Numbered from the stretch's first letter, positions 9,020 through 18,140 are shown. The stretch: DNA of 64,000 bases from JAHCHG01 sp965214585 (GCA_965214585.1 OZ243957.1:186001-250000), one strand, 5' to 3'. Numbers and translations: made by a program. The notes: generated by a model not told the origin, from the sequence alone.

Positions 9020-9117
9020 ATTGTCCACAGATGGACACAGATAAACACAGATATAAGAAAAAACAATTTTCATTTTCTTTCTTGTATCTGTGTCCATCTG
9101 TGTTTATCTGTGGACAA
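9020..9117. repeat. Palindromic 'TTGTCCACAGAT' repeat, copy 1
   Basis: Inverted arms rich in CACAGAT triplets (about 9020-9053 and 9083-9117) flank a short A/T-rich loop. The motif TTGTCCACAGATG with the following ACAGATAAACACAGAT recurs in the copy at 43110-43236. It lies between gpmA and folC (190-base gap) and holds no gene. Confidence 0.75.
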
Positions 9118-9133
9118 TTTCTCTTCTTTTAAT

Positions 9134-10468
9134 TTAATAATCACCAATAATTTTCTGCACTTCGCCAATTAAATAAAGCGAACCCGTAACCAAAATCAAC
9201 TCATATTTCCCCGTAATTTTCTGCGCCTTTTCCAAAGCGTCGGCAGCATTTTCGATTTGATAAACATTATCTTTGTTAAATTCTTTCGGAACAAATTTCG
9301 CCAGTTCCGCAACTTCCATCGCACGCGGATTTTCAGGCTTCGTCAAAATCAATCTTTCGGAGACGGGAAACAAAATTTCGCCGATTTCCGTCAAATCTTT
9401 TTCCTTCATTGCTCCGAAAATCATTGTGATCGGCTGCTCAATAAATTCATCTAAAAACTCACGCAAAGCCTTCGCGCCGGAGATATTATGCGCTCCGTCG
9501 AACAAAAAATTTTCGTAAAACTCAAGTCGCCCTTTATGTTTCGCCGTTTGCAGACCTTCTATAAGATTTGCGTCGGAAATTACAAAACCTCTTTCCTGCA
9601 AAACCTCAGCCAAATGAAATGCAAGTTTTGCATTTTGCGCTTGATGTTTGCCGGGCAGACTGATTTTGAATTGCTTGGATTTATATTCATCAATTTTAAC
9701 GCTTACAGTCGGATACATTAATTTCGATATTTTAATTTTGTCAGGTGTTTTTAACAAACCGCCGCCTGAAGATATTCTGCTTTGCAAATTCCGCATCAAC
9801 TGCTTTGAAATACCGAGTTCGGCACATCGTTTAAAAATAACATCACGCGCCGCCGCTGGTTGTTTCGCCACAATAATTTCCGTATCTTCCCGAATCACCG
9901 CCGCCTTTTCCCGCGTAATTTCCGTCAGCGAATTTCCCAAAATATTCTGATGATCCAAACTAATCGGCGTAATTCCGACAATTTCCGCCCGCGCCGCCGT
10001 CGTCGCGTCAAAACGTCCTCCTAAGCCTGTTTCCAAAATCGCAATTTCGACATTTTCTTTCGCAAACGCGAGCAAAGCAATCGCCGTAACCTGCTCAAAA
10101 AATGTCGGAACTGTTTCGAGTTCGCCCGTTTCGACCAACTTTTCGGAAACTTTTCTAACGCGCGTCGCGTGTTCGGCAAATTTTTCTTCGCTAATTTCAA
10201 CGCCGTCAACGCTGATTCTTTCCGTAATCGAAACTAGATGAGGCGAAGTATATTTGCCAACTTTGATTTTCGCCGAAACGCAGATCGCTTCCAAAAAAGC
10301 GCACGTCGAACCTTTGCCGTTCGTTCCCGCGATTTGAATTTTTAAGTAATTTTTTTCGGGGTTTTCTAATCGTTTGAGAAGTTTGAGCGTGTTTTCCAGA
10401 CCGAATTTCTTGACCGATAATTCGTAGCCGAGATTGTATAAATATTCGATTGATTCGGCGAAATTCAT
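9134..10468 (-). CDS. folC: Bifunctional folylpolyglutamate synthase / dihydrofolate synthase
   Basis: FolC ligates glutamate to dihydropteroate and to folates. The 444-residue protein has the Mur-ligase ATP loop AGTNGKGSTCAFLEAI near residue 46, the YTSPHLVSITERISVDG folate-binding segment, and GLGGRFDATTAA and SLDHQNILGNSL motifs. The C-terminal Mur ligase domain starts near the FDGAHNISGAKAL segment. It is separated by 8 bases from the membrane protein gene upstream, so the two may be co-transcribed with the ECF sigma gene. Confidence 0.93.
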   Translation of the reverse strand: MNFAESIEYLYNLGYELSVKKFGLENTLKLLKRLENPEKNYLKIQIAGTNGKGSTCAFLEAICVSAKIKVGKYTSPHLVSITERISVDGVEISEEKFAEHATRVRKVSEKLVETGELETVPTFFEQVTAIALLAFAKENVEIAILETGLGGRFDATTAARAEIVGITPISLDHQNILGNSLTEITREKAAVIREDTEIIVAKQPAAARDVIFKRCAELGISKQLMRNLQSRISSGGGLLKTPDKIKISKLMYPTVSVKIDEYKSKQFKISLPGKHQAQNAKLAFHLAEVLQERGFVISDANLIEGLQTAKHKGRLEFYENFLFDGAHNISGAKALREFLDEFIEQPITMIFGAMKEKDLTEIGEILFPVSERLILTKPENPRAMEVAELAKFVPKEFNKDNVYQIENAADALEKAQKITGKYELILVTGSLYLIGEVQKIIGDY

Positions 10469-10476
10469 TTAATTTT

Positions 10477-11046
10477 TTATTCAGATTCCAATTGTTTAAT
10501 CAGTTCCCGCGATTTTCTGATTGAAGGAATATACATAATTCCGAAATATACTTCAGTAAAAAGTATGACGAAAAGTTCCAAGAAAACCAAAATTGAAATT
10601 ACCTGTAAAATATGGTCGAAAAATTCTTTGACAGTAGCTTGCAGCGATAATGTAGCAAATATAATTAAAGGATTAGTAACATACAAAATCACCCTGCTTC
10701 GTCGAATATAATTCGAGAGTAACATGTTCTTTTTTTCAAGAAATTCTTTTGTAGTTTTGTAATCTTCTGTTTCATTTTCCTGTTTGTAAATTTTCCATAG
10801 TTCCCAATAACCCCATCCTGACATTAAAGCTATAATTGGAATAAAGTAAACAGCATCAGGAACAATAAAACACAAACCAATAAATACTACAAAAAAACCA
10901 ATACTACTCCAAACATCTATTTTAATTTTCCTGCGAAGTTTTCCGTGCCAGCCGACGATGTTCTTTTGAACTTCTTCAAAATTTATCTTGGGCAAATCTT
11001 CCGATTCGACGCTTTTCCAAATCTCTTTCAATTCTTGTTCATTCAT
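10477..11046 (-). CDS. Four-helix membrane protein, putative partner of the adjacent ECF sigma factor
   Basis: A 189-residue protein with a soluble charged N-terminus of about 45 residues (MNEQELKEIWKSVESEDLPK...) and about four hydrophobic helices arranged as two pairs. No family motif that I recognise. The start codon overlaps the 3' end of the sigma factor gene by 8 bases, the typical arrangement of a membrane anti-sigma or regulator. A role as anti-sigma factor is an inference from position and topology only; there is no zinc (HxxxCxxC) motif. Confidence 0.6.
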   Translation of the reverse strand: MNEQELKEIWKSVESEDLPKINFEEVQKNIVGWHGKLRRKIKIDVWSSIGFFVVFIGLCFIVPDAVYFIPIIALMSGWGYWELWKIYKQENETEDYKTTKEFLEKKNMLLSNYIRRSRVILYVTNPLIIFATLSLQATVKEFFDHILQVISILVFLELFVILFTEVYFGIMYIPSIRKSRELIKQLESE

Positions 11047-11524
11047 TGTTAAATCTCTCGATAATTTTCTTTTTCAGACGCATCAGCCGAGTCGCCACGT
11101 TTGTTTTGGAAATGCCCAAAATTTCGGCGATTTCCTGATAAGATTTTTCGTCCAGATACAAACCGACAATCGCCCGTTCAATCGGTTTTAATTCACGAAT
11201 CGCCGCGTAAAGTTTTTCCAACTGCTCGTCTTTTGTTCGGTCTTTTTCGGGCTGAACGAAGATTTTCCCGTCCAATGCTTCAAAACGCTTTCGATTTCGA
11301 TTCAGTTTTGCGCGAAAACTCAGAGCCGTATTGATACAGATTCGATAAATAAAGGTCGAAATTTTTGCTTCGCCGCGAAATTTTTCCATCGAACGCCAGA
11401 TTTGAATCAGCATTTCCTGAAACAATTCTTCGTAATCTTCCGTTTTATCCGTATAAATTCGGCAAAATTTGTGCAAGATGCCCGCGTTTTCACGAATTAT
11501 TTTCTCGAATTCCGAATTCATCAA
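11039..11524 (-). CDS. ECF-type RNA polymerase sigma factor
   Basis: The 161-residue protein has region 2 (YEELFQEMLIQIWRSMEKFRGEAKISTFIYRICINTAL) and region 4 (LKPIERAIVGLYLDEKSYQEIAEILGISKTNVATRLMRLKKKI), the two-domain layout of ECF sigma factors. It overlaps the membrane protein gene downstream, suggesting a translationally coupled sigma / anti-sigma pair. ATG start at 11524. Confidence 0.9.
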   Translation of the reverse strand: MMNSEFEKIIRENAGILHKFCRIYTDKTEDYEELFQEMLIQIWRSMEKFRGEAKISTFIYRICINTALSFRAKLNRNRKRFEALDGKIFVQPEKDRTKDEQLEKLYAAIRELKPIERAIVGLYLDEKSYQEIAEILGISKTNVATRLMRLKKKIIERFNNE

Positions 11525-11627
11525 TTTATTAGTAGATTATTTTTCAATAAAATCACAGAATTTGTAAATTGTTCATTGTAAATTGTTAATTGTAAGAGAT
11601 TATTTTATGCGCTTTCGACTTAGAAAA

Positions 11628-11707
11628 AGTCAGCAGCGTTTGCGTGAGCAAATGCGTTGTCCGCTGCCGACTTGAAACGCATCGGCTCACGCCGACGCTA
11701 CTGACTT
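11628..11707. repeat. GTCAGCAGCGT palindrome family, copy 1 (degenerate)
   Basis: Arms beginning AGTCAGCAGCGTTTGCGTGA and ending GCCGACGCTACTGACT form an imperfect inverted repeat. Copies with the same core are at 44901-44985 and 60727-60842. A low-complexity AATTGTTAATTGTAA tract (about 11560-11596) precedes it. Nothing else is visible in the 274-base gap. Confidence 0.7.
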
Positions 11708-11798
11708 AGAACAAATTTTTGTAAAAAGTGTGATTTTTTCCGCAGTTCGGAAACTAATAGAGCAGATGAAGAAAATTATTTTTTTGAGGAGATTTACA

Positions 11799-12716
11799 AT
11801 GAAAAAAAGTTACAACTTATTGATATTTTTGATGTTAGTTATATTTGGTTTTTCAAGTTCGACAAATTTGTTTGCTCAAACGAAACCTGCCAAAGCGAAA
11901 CAAATGGCGGAAACTTCCGCGCTTTTGTATGAAATCAGCGGAAACGGTTTGAAACAGCCGTCTTATCTGTTCGGGACGTTTCACATAATTTGTCCGAATA
12001 ATATGATTCCGCTGGAAAAATTCGACAAATACATTGATAAAACCGAGCAAATATTTATGGAACTCGATTTTGACGACCCGACGCTGATGCAGTCTATGGG
12101 CAAAGCCGCTTATTTGGCGGACGGAAAAACGCTCGCCGATTTTTTGACCGCCGAAAAATATGCAAAAATCGGCGAATTAGTCCAAAATTCTATCGGCATT
12201 CCGATTGAAAACGTGAAGAATATTCACCCGTTATTTTTGTCAACAATAATTTCGACGAGTCCGAAATTTCTCGGCTGCAACGCGCCCGGTTCTTATGAAC
12301 TGTCATTTGCAAAAGCCGCCGCAGAGAAAAAGAAACCGATTGAAGGCTTGGAAACGATAGCGGAGGAATTGGCGGCGATAAATTCGAGTCCGATTGAAAA
12401 ACAAGCCGAAAGTTTATACAAAATGGCTCTGGATTCGCAAAAATCAATTGACGAATTTAACCGACTCGTCGAAATTTATAAATCGCAAAATTCCGATAAG
12501 GTTTACGAAATAATGGAAAAATACTTTGCCGATGATCCGTCTTTTCAAGTGAGTCTGCTCGACGACAGAAACCGCGAATGGATTCCGAAAATCGAAAAAG
12601 CCGTCAAGGAAAAACCGACTTTTATCGCCGTCGGCGCGGGACATTTGGGCGGAAAATCGGGCGTTTTGAATCTTTTAAGGGAAAAAGGTTATAAACTCAA
12701 ACCGATCAGATTTTAA
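11799..12716 (+). CDS. TraB/GumN (TIKI-like) family protein, secreted
   Basis: After a signal peptide (MKKSYNLLIFLMLV... ending LFA-Q) comes a GumN/TraB-type domain with the LFGTFH motif near residue 50 and the C-terminal GAGHLGGKSGVLNLL motif. Both histidine-containing motifs are the putative metal-binding elements of the TIKI/TraB fold. Eukaryotic TIKI members are metalloproteases; bacterial ones are uncharacterised. The ATG at 11799 is chosen over one at 11730 because it follows TTGAGGAG and starts a proper signal peptide. A bidirectional terminator follows. Confidence 0.85.
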   Translation: MKKSYNLLIFLMLVIFGFSSSTNLFAQTKPAKAKQMAETSALLYEISGNGLKQPSYLFGTFHIICPNNMIPLEKFDKYIDKTEQIFMELDFDDPTLMQSMGKAAYLADGKTLADFLTAEKYAKIGELVQNSIGIPIENVKNIHPLFLSTIISTSPKFLGCNAPGSYELSFAKAAAEKKKPIEGLETIAEELAAINSSPIEKQAESLYKMALDSQKSIDEFNRLVEIYKSQNSDKVYEIMEKYFADDPSFQVSLLDDRNREWIPKIEKAVKEKPTFIAVGAGHLGGKSGVLNLLREKGYKLKPIRF

Positions 12717-12730
12717 TTGTCTGAAAAGAA

Positions 12731-12769
12731 AAAAGCCCGTGAAATTTATATTTTATTTCACGGGCTTTT
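12731..12769. terminator. Bidirectional terminator
   Basis: A 15-bp perfect stem (12731-12745 with 12755-12769; core AAAGCCCGTGAAAT) separates the convergent TraB/GumN gene and the coiled-coil gene. It has A's before and T's after, so it can serve both directions. Confidence 0.85.
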
Positions 12770-12787
12770 CTTTCGATATTTTGATTC

Positions 12788-13225
12788 TCAGAAAGATTGT
12801 TTCGTATCTCTGCTCAAAAGATAAACTCTCTCTTTCAATTCGCCGACAAGTGCTTTGGTGGTAAAAATTGCGGCGCGATTTTCGGAGATTTGAGCATCAA
12901 TTCTGTCAAATTGATTGTAATTTTTTTCAAGTCCCAACCGGACGGCTTCAAACTGCATATCTACAAAATTACTTAACACATCTAATTCGGTTTCTATTTT
13001 CTCAACCTTTTTTCTAATTAAAATTTGCTCGGTTTCTATTTTTTCGACCTTCTTTTTAATCTCAACCTGTTCGGCTTCTATTCGCCCGACTCGATTTTCT
13101 AATTTATCAAATCGTTGGATAAACTCTTCGCGCATTCCGCTGATAGCTTCAAGAACTTTGTTAAAGTTTTCTTCGGTTTTTATTTCCAAAGTTGGTATTT
13201 CTTGTAAATTTTCCTGTTCGCTCAT
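12788..13225 (-). CDS. Coiled-coil protein of unknown function
   Basis: A 145-residue soluble protein with a disordered, acidic N-terminus and a long heptad-repeat coiled coil, including near-repeats of the unit KKVEKIETEQ at about residues 58-80. No domain that I recognise; such proteins are frequent in cyanobacteria and acidobacteria. It is 17 bases downstream of accD on the same strand and probably read through from it. Confidence 0.7.
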   Translation of the reverse strand: MSEQENLQEIPTLEIKTEENFNKVLEAISGMREEFIQRFDKLENRVGRIEAEQVEIKKKVEKIETEQILIRKKVEKIETELDVLSNFVDMQFEAVRLGLEKNYNQFDRIDAQISENRAAIFTTKALVGELKERVYLLSRDTKQSF

Positions 13226-13242
13226 AACTTTGACTCCGATAA

Positions 13243-14133
13243 TTATTCTAACACATTTTTATCCGAATTTTTTGATATTTCCTTGTTCATCATAAAATCG
13301 AGCAGGCGAATAATTTTGTCGCGCATTTGGCGGCGGTCAACGATCATATCGAGCATTCCGTGTTCAAGCAGAAATTCCGAACGCTGAAAGCCTTTCGGCA
13401 GTTTTTGGCGGATTGTCTGTTCAATAACTCTCGGACCGGCGAAACCGATCAAGGCTTTCGGTTCGCCGATATTGACATCGCCGAGCATCGCAAAACTCGC
13501 GGTTACGCCGCCGGTTGTCGGATCGGTCAGCACGGAAATATACGGCAGACGCGCTTCGTGAAGCCGCGCTAGTGCCGAAGAAATTTTCGCCATCTGCATC
13601 AAGGAATATGTGCCTTCCTGCATTCGTGCGCCGCCGGAAGCCGAGAAAATCACAACCGCGCCGCGATTTTCTAAGGCTCTTTCAATCAGGCGAGTGATTT
13701 TTTCGCCAACCGCCGAACCCATCGAACCGCCGATAAAACGCATATCCATCGCGCCCGCGTAAACGAGATGTCCGCCGACTTTGCCAACGCCGGACATAAT
13801 TGCTTCGGGCAATCCCGAAGATTTTTTGGCTTTTTCGATGCGTTCTTTGTAAGGTTTTGAGTCAACAAATTCGAGCGGATCAGCCGACGTTACTTCTTCG
13901 TCGAGTTTTTCATATTCGCCTTCGTCAAACAGACTTTTCAAGCGCGAAGGCGCGTCCAGCCGAAAATGATAACCGCAATTGGTGCAAACCTGCAAGGAAT
14001 TTTCCAGATCAGCCTTATAAAGCGGTTCTTCACACTCGATACATTTAACGAAAATCCCTTCGGTTTTCACCGTCCGTTCTTCTTCGTTGTGTTTTTCTCC
14101 AATTTTCGGGTCTTTGCGCCGAAACCAAGCCAT
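13243..14133 (-). CDS. accD: Acetyl-CoA carboxylase carboxyltransferase subunit beta
   Basis: AccD forms the carboxyltransferase with AccA and transfers CO2 from carboxybiotin to acetyl-CoA to make malonyl-CoA. The 296-residue protein has the MAWFRRKDPK start and the four-cysteine zinc ribbon (Cys31, 34, 50, 53). The crotonase-like core contains GGSMGSAVGEKITRLIE, SASGGARMQEG and TDPTTGGVTASFAMLGD. No accA in the window. Length is standard. Confidence 0.97.
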   Translation of the reverse strand: MAWFRRKDPKIGEKHNEEERTVKTEGIFVKCIECEEPLYKADLENSLQVCTNCGYHFRLDAPSRLKSLFDEGEYEKLDEEVTSADPLEFVDSKPYKERIEKAKKSSGLPEAIMSGVGKVGGHLVYAGAMDMRFIGGSMGSAVGEKITRLIERALENRGAVVIFSASGGARMQEGTYSLMQMAKISSALARLHEARLPYISVLTDPTTGGVTASFAMLGDVNIGEPKALIGFAGPRVIEQTIRQKLPKGFQRSEFLLEHGMLDMIVDRRQMRDKIIRLLDFMMNKEISKNSDKNVLE

Positions 14134-14240
14134 AAAAATTATTTAGCGATTTTGTTTTGAATTTTCACAAACATCCGTATTTCATTTTGCGAAGTTTTGT
14201 TAGGTTATCACAAGCGGATTTTATGGGAAAGTGAAAGGGT

Positions 14241-14303
14241 TAATGGATAGTGGTTAGTTGTTCGTGGGTAGTTGTTTTTTTCTCTTGCACAACTAACCAC
14301 TAT
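14241..14303. repeat. Inverted TAGTGGTTAGTTGT tract
   Basis: GGATAGTGGTTAGTTGT (from 14246) pairs with ACAACTAACCACTAT (14289-14303). Short flanking pieces (TAATGGATAG and TCACGAAA) have partners beyond the next repeat, at about 14483-14505, so the element at 14340-14478 appears nested inside this palindrome. The 366-base gap contains only these repeats. Confidence 0.55.
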
Positions 14304-14339
14304 CAGTAAATCACGAAAATATCAAAATCGTTTCCAAAT

Positions 14340-14478
14340 AGGCAGAAACCCGACAGTAATGAAGGGTGCTGATCGAATAGAAGATTGTTGATTTTCAAAA
14401 GAATCCGTTAAAAATGCTGTTTCCTGTAAACTTCTCGATTTCCTAACAGCACCCTTCATAACTGTCGGGTTTCCGCCT
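14340..14478. repeat. ~140-bp inverted-repeat element, copy 1
   Basis: Ends 14340-14371 and 14447-14478 are 32-bp inverted repeats (AGGCAGAAACCCGACAGT...). The internal segment AGAAGATTGTTGAT also occurs, in reverse orientation, inside the copy at 54181-54320; a shorter copy is at 19257-19349. It has no coding capacity and behaves like a miniature non-autonomous element. Confidence 0.8.
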
Positions 14479-14499
14479 GTGAATTTCGTGATCTATTAA

Positions 14500-15270
14500 C
14501 TATCCAAGTATTTCCAACATTTCCCCGTGAATAAGTCCGTTATCCGCGCAGATCGGCGGCGCGTAGATGCTGAATTTTGAATCGTCGTAATAAGAAACCC
14601 GTCCGCCCGCTTCTTCGACGAGTAAAACGCCCGCCGCCACGTCCCACGGATTCAAGCCTTCTTCCCAAAAACCGTCAAAGCGTCCGCAGGCGACATACGC
14701 CAGATCAATCGCCGCCGAACCGTCGCGCCGCAAACCGCGCGATTTTAAGAGCATTTGCATAAAATGTTTTGCAAAATCATCGCGTCCGGCAACGTCGTAA
14801 GGAAATCCCGTAACGATTAAAGATTCGCTCAATTTTTCCGTTTCCGAAACGCGGATTTCCCGTCCGTTTAAGGTCGCGCCTTTGCCGCGCTCCGCCGCGA
14901 ATAATTCATTTCTCGTCGGGTCGTAAGTTACGCCGATGACGATTTCGCCGTCGTGTTCGAGCGCGATTGTCACGCAGAAACAAGGATAACCGTGCGCGTA
15001 ATTCGTTGTGCCGTCGAGCGGATCAATTATCCATTTCCAGACCGTTTCGCCGTCAATATAAGTCGCATTAGATTCACCCGATTCTTCGGCTAAGATCGAA
15101 TGTTTCGGATAATACGAACGGATTTTTTCGACGATCAGTTTTTCCGAAGCCAGATCAACTTCCGTCACAAGATTTATATCGCCTTTTTTTGAAACGGTTA
15201 TTTTTCCGCCGAATTTTTCGAGCAGTAACTTTCCGGCTTCTTTGGCAGTTTCGGTGGCAAAATTGAGCAT
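14500..15270 (-). CDS. suhB: Inositol monophosphatase family protein
   Basis: The sequence has the lithium-sensitive phosphatase motifs: SILAEESGES (metal-binding Glu), WIIDPLDGTTNYAHGYPCF and the C-terminal NPWDVAAGVLLVEEAGG. It hydrolyses inositol-1-phosphate or a related sugar phosphate; some homologues act in rRNA processing. The start at ATG 15270 (MLNFATETAKEAGK) is preferred over an ATG 135 bases upstream because the extra residues are basic, non-conserved and lie in A/T-rich upstream DNA. The 257-residue product then matches the usual family length. Confidence 0.92.
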   Translation of the reverse strand: MLNFATETAKEAGKLLLEKFGGKITVSKKGDINLVTEVDLASEKLIVEKIRSYYPKHSILAEESGESNATYIDGETVWKWIIDPLDGTTNYAHGYPCFCVTIALEHDGEIVIGVTYDPTRNELFAAERGKGATLNGREIRVSETEKLSESLIVTGFPYDVAGRDDFAKHFMQMLLKSRGLRRDGSAAIDLAYVACGRFDGFWEEGLNPWDVAAGVLLVEEAGGRVSYYDDSKFSIYAPPICADNGLIHGEMLEILG

Positions 15271-15380
15271 TTTGATTTGTATTTTGAAAAATTTTAATAT
15301 GTGTTTTATTTCAATATCGCACGAATTCCGCCTTCTTCGCAAACGTCGTTTTTTGTCTGTAAAAATTTCAGATTGCCCGC

Positions 15381-15409
15381 TTGACTGTAAAAAAGTTTTA
15401 AGCAATAAT
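15381..15409 (+). promoter_or_regulatory. Possible promoter for the 91-residue protein gene
   Basis: TTGACT (15381-15386), 17-base spacer, AATAAT (15404-15409), 40 bases before the start codon. Confidence 0.35.
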
Positions 15410-15448
15410 GCTTATTGAAATTGATTTTCATTTTCTTTTTAATTACCG

Positions 15449-15724
15449 ATGAAAAATAATACGGCTCTTAAATTTTCTCCGATTGTTTCCGACGAAAAAA
15501 AGGTCGAAGTTTCCCTGACAAACGATCAGGCAGTTATAAAACTCTCGACGTGGACGGAAAATCTCGGTTGGTGCGGGCAAAAAACTCTGACAATTGATGC
15601 CGATATGCTGGACGATCTGCACCGCGTTATCGCTTCGGCGAGATATAAATTAAACGGCAGAAAGGAAATGTGCGATGCGGAAACAAACTCCACAAACATT
15701 CTGAAATTTCCAGATTTTAAATAA
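15449..15724 (+). CDS. Small conserved-looking protein of unknown function
   Basis: A 91-residue soluble protein with an N-terminal beta-rich part (VEVSLTNDQAVIKLSTWTENLGWCGQKTLTID) followed by a helix (ADMLDDLHRVIASARYKLN). The single-domain layout resembles small uncharacterised acidobacterial proteins, but I cannot name a family. The frame is intact, ends in a strong bidirectional terminator, and has a plausible promoter. Confidence 0.65.
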   Translation: MKNNTALKFSPIVSDEKKVEVSLTNDQAVIKLSTWTENLGWCGQKTLTIDADMLDDLHRVIASARYKLNGRKEMCDAETNSTNILKFPDFK

Positions 15725-15746
15725 TTTTCTCCTCTTGAACAAAAAG

Positions 15747-15787
15747 AAAACGGAAAACGTCATAAAATTTATGATACTTTCCGTTTT
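15747..15787. terminator. Bidirectional terminator
   Basis: AAAACGGAAA (15747-15756) pairs with TTTCCGTTTT (15778-15787), with an inner TCATAAA/TTTATGA stem. It separates convergent genes. Confidence 0.8.
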
Positions 15788-15810
15788 TCTTACTTTAAAG
15801 TCTTTGTAAA

Positions 15811-16272
15811 TCAGCTAACTTCGCGCAAAACGATTCGCTCGGAATTAACTTTCGATTTTCTCTCGGAAGTCAGTTTTTCGAGTTCTTCAATGTGAAGCTG
15901 CTCTTCGGCAATCTGCTCTTCGAGCCAGAATTTCTGCGGCAAATCTTCTTCGCCGCACGAATCCCAAGCCGTAACGTATGCCGCCATCGCTTCGCGTTCG
16001 AGTTCCAGACCTTGTTCGAGCATTTCCTGCAATTCGGTTGATTGACGAATCAACGCCGGTTCAACCGTCGGAATCCCGCCGAGCGCGACAATTTTATCGC
16101 CGAGAAACTGCGCGTGATCTTTCGCTTCGTCGGCTTGCTCGCGGAAAAATTCGCGGTAAACTTCCCGTTCGATTCCCGTTACCAAATAGCTGTGCTGCGA
16201 ATATTGTATAAAACCCGAAAGTTCCAAACTCAATGCAGTATTCAAATTTTCGATTAGTTCTGCTCTTGCCAT
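15811..16272 (-). CDS. Ferritin-like / bacterioferritin-type four-helix protein
   Basis: The 153-residue helical protein has paired carboxylate/histidine iron ligands: ELSGFIQYSQHSY near the N-terminus, REQADEAKDHAQ (ExxH) in helix B, REAMAAYVTAW in helix C and EEQIAEEQLHIEEL (ExxH) in helix D. This is the di-iron pattern of bacterioferritin and related ferritin-like proteins for iron storage or oxidative protection. I see no heme-ligand methionine in the usual place, so a plain ferritin-like or Dps-like role is more likely than bacterioferritin proper. Confidence 0.88.
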   Translation of the reverse strand: MARAELIENLNTALSLELSGFIQYSQHSYLVTGIEREVYREFFREQADEAKDHAQFLGDKIVALGGIPTVEPALIRQSTELQEMLEQGLELEREAMAAYVTAWDSCGEEDLPQKFWLEEQIAEEQLHIEELEKLTSERKSKVNSERIVLREVS

Positions 16273-16379
16273 AATTTTTTCCTGTTAAAACAAATTATTT
16301 GTTCATTAGAAACTTATCAAAATAATGTAAAAAAGTCATTACTCAATATTGCAGATTCCGAATAACGACTTTTTTAATT

Positions 16380-17990
16380 TTAGCGTTCCGCAGGCATTTT
16401 GTCTTTGCTCATACGCGGCAAAAGTTCGTCGCGCATTGCCAGTTCGTAAACCGCCGCTGCGACAACCGCCGCCGAAGCCTTTACGTCGTCTTCGACAATT
16501 CTCTCATAAGTGTCGAGATTCGTGTGCCAAGTGTGCGAAAAATATTCAATCGGGTCTTGCACGACGCTGATTCCGGGAAGTCCGGCTTTATTGAAAGACG
16601 TATAATCCGAACCGCCAAGACTGCGGCTGTTCGTTGTGGTCGCGCCGACAACTCCCAAATCAGAGAAAGGCGCGGCGATTTCGCGCAGAACCTGTCCGGC
16701 TTCGGGCGGACCGAAAACCGAAAAACCGCGGGCGCGTCCCGTTCCCGAATCAATGTTGAAATATCCGCCGAATTTATCGTAATTCGCCGTCGGATTTTCA
16801 AACGAGCCGAAAGTTTTTTCGACGTAGGCTTGCGAACCCAAAAGCCCTTGTTCTTCGCCGCCCCACAGCGCGACGCGAATTGTCCGGCGCGGTTTGACGT
16901 TTAAAGTTTTCAAGATTCTCGCCGCTTCGAGCATAATCGCGCAGCCGATGGCGTTATCGGTTGCGCCCGTCGCCGCGTGCCACGAATCGAGATGTCCGCC
17001 GAGCATTATCACTTCGTCCTTTTTGTCCGTTCCCGCGATTTCGCCGATCACGTTGTAGCTTGTCGCGCCTTCGGGATAGACTTTGTTTTGAATGTCGAAT
17101 TCGAGCATCACGGGAGTTTTATCGTCCAAAATTCTCCAGATGCGCCCGTAATCTTCGTTTCGCAAAACAATCGTCGGAACGGTTTTGTTGACATCGAACG
17201 AACGATTGTTAAAAGCGCGAATCTGCCCGTGCGGACGACGCGCATCGTCAATTCTGACCGGAACTTTGTTGTCAATCAGAAATTGGTCAAACTGTTCGAT
17301 AACATCGCTGAACGATAACTTACTCGGATCAGGAGTCGGACGCGGCGGCGGCATCGGACGCGGCTGCTCAACTCTGTCGGGATCGAAGTATTTTTTCAAA
17401 TCTTCTGCATCGCGCCGTTTGGCAGGTTCTTCAAAACTGGTTTTGACATCCGCCGGATTTCCGAGCAGAACGATTTTTCCGTTGATTTTAGATTTATTAG
17501 CGTTAAAAAAAGCGTCCAATTCCGCCTGCGTCGTAATGCCGCGCGGAAACTCCAATTGCACCGCTTCGGCTTTGACAACGCCTTTCGTGCTTGGTGTCCA
17601 CGCCAGAACTTCAAAAACAAGCGAATCTTTAACCGGCGCGGTAATAAAACCGTAAGCGCGTTCGTTCGCCCAACCCGGATTTCCGAAATTCCACGGATCG
17701 AGATAAGCATTGTCGAATTTCCATTCCTTCATCTGTTTGACCGTCCATTCGCCAGCCATTTTCAGATTCGGCGAACCCGTCAAACGCGGACCGTAAACAT
17801 CCGTCAAAAAGTGCATCGTCCGCATAATCTGCGAATTTTCCATCGCTTCCTTGCGAATTTTGGCGTTTATCTCGGCGTTTTTCTCCGCCTTCGCCGTCAT
17901 CGCCTGCTGCGCGTAAACGCTCGGAGTCGCTTGCAGAAGCATCGCTAAAACAAACAACATTGCTGAAAGTTTTTTCATTTTTTGTATCAT
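16380..17990 (-). CDS. M28 family zinc peptidase, secreted
   Basis: A signal peptide (MKKLSAMLFVLAMLLQ... VYA-Q) leads into a long N-terminal region with an inserted PA-like segment, then the M28 catalytic domain. Zinc ligands are visible as HLDSW, GATDNA, WGGEEQGLLGS, NIDSG and a late FSHTWHTNLDT histidine. M28 enzymes are aminopeptidases or carboxypeptidases. The annotated start is ATG 17990; ATG 17978 (MKKLSAM) is equally possible. A longer frame to 18125 exists, but its extra residues are encoded by the palindromic repeat just upstream, so it is not used. Confidence 0.88.
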   Translation of the reverse strand: MIQKMKKLSAMLFVLAMLLQATPSVYAQQAMTAKAEKNAEINAKIRKEAMENSQIMRTMHFLTDVYGPRLTGSPNLKMAGEWTVKQMKEWKFDNAYLDPWNFGNPGWANERAYGFITAPVKDSLVFEVLAWTPSTKGVVKAEAVQLEFPRGITTQAELDAFFNANKSKINGKIVLLGNPADVKTSFEEPAKRRDAEDLKKYFDPDRVEQPRPMPPPRPTPDPSKLSFSDVIEQFDQFLIDNKVPVRIDDARRPHGQIRAFNNRSFDVNKTVPTIVLRNEDYGRIWRILDDKTPVMLEFDIQNKVYPEGATSYNVIGEIAGTDKKDEVIMLGGHLDSWHAATGATDNAIGCAIMLEAARILKTLNVKPRRTIRVALWGGEEQGLLGSQAYVEKTFGSFENPTANYDKFGGYFNIDSGTGRARGFSVFGPPEAGQVLREIAAPFSDLGVVGATTTNSRSLGGSDYTSFNKAGLPGISVVQDPIEYFSHTWHTNLDTYERIVEDDVKASAAVVAAAVYELAMRDELLPRMSKDKMPAER

Positions 17991-17997
17991 AATTATT

Positions 17998-18140
17998 TGG
18001 AACGCCGGCAGCTTGCCGGCAATGAGTGCAAAAGCACGAAAAAAAAGTTTGCGAACTTTAAAGTAGAAAATGAAATTTAAGTATGTTGAACTTAGCTCGA
18101 ACGCTTTCGCGTTCGCTGCCGGCAAGATGCCGGCGTTCCA
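17998..18140. repeat. GCCGGCAAGATGCCGGCGTT palindrome
   Basis: Inverted ends 17998-18020 and 18118-18140 (TGGAACGCCGGCA...) enclose a short A/T-rich segment and an inner CGAACGCTTTCGCGTTCG hairpin. The core GCCGGCAAGATGCCGGCGTT is shared with the ends of the 182-bp elements. The right end abuts the mtnA stop codon. Confidence 0.75.
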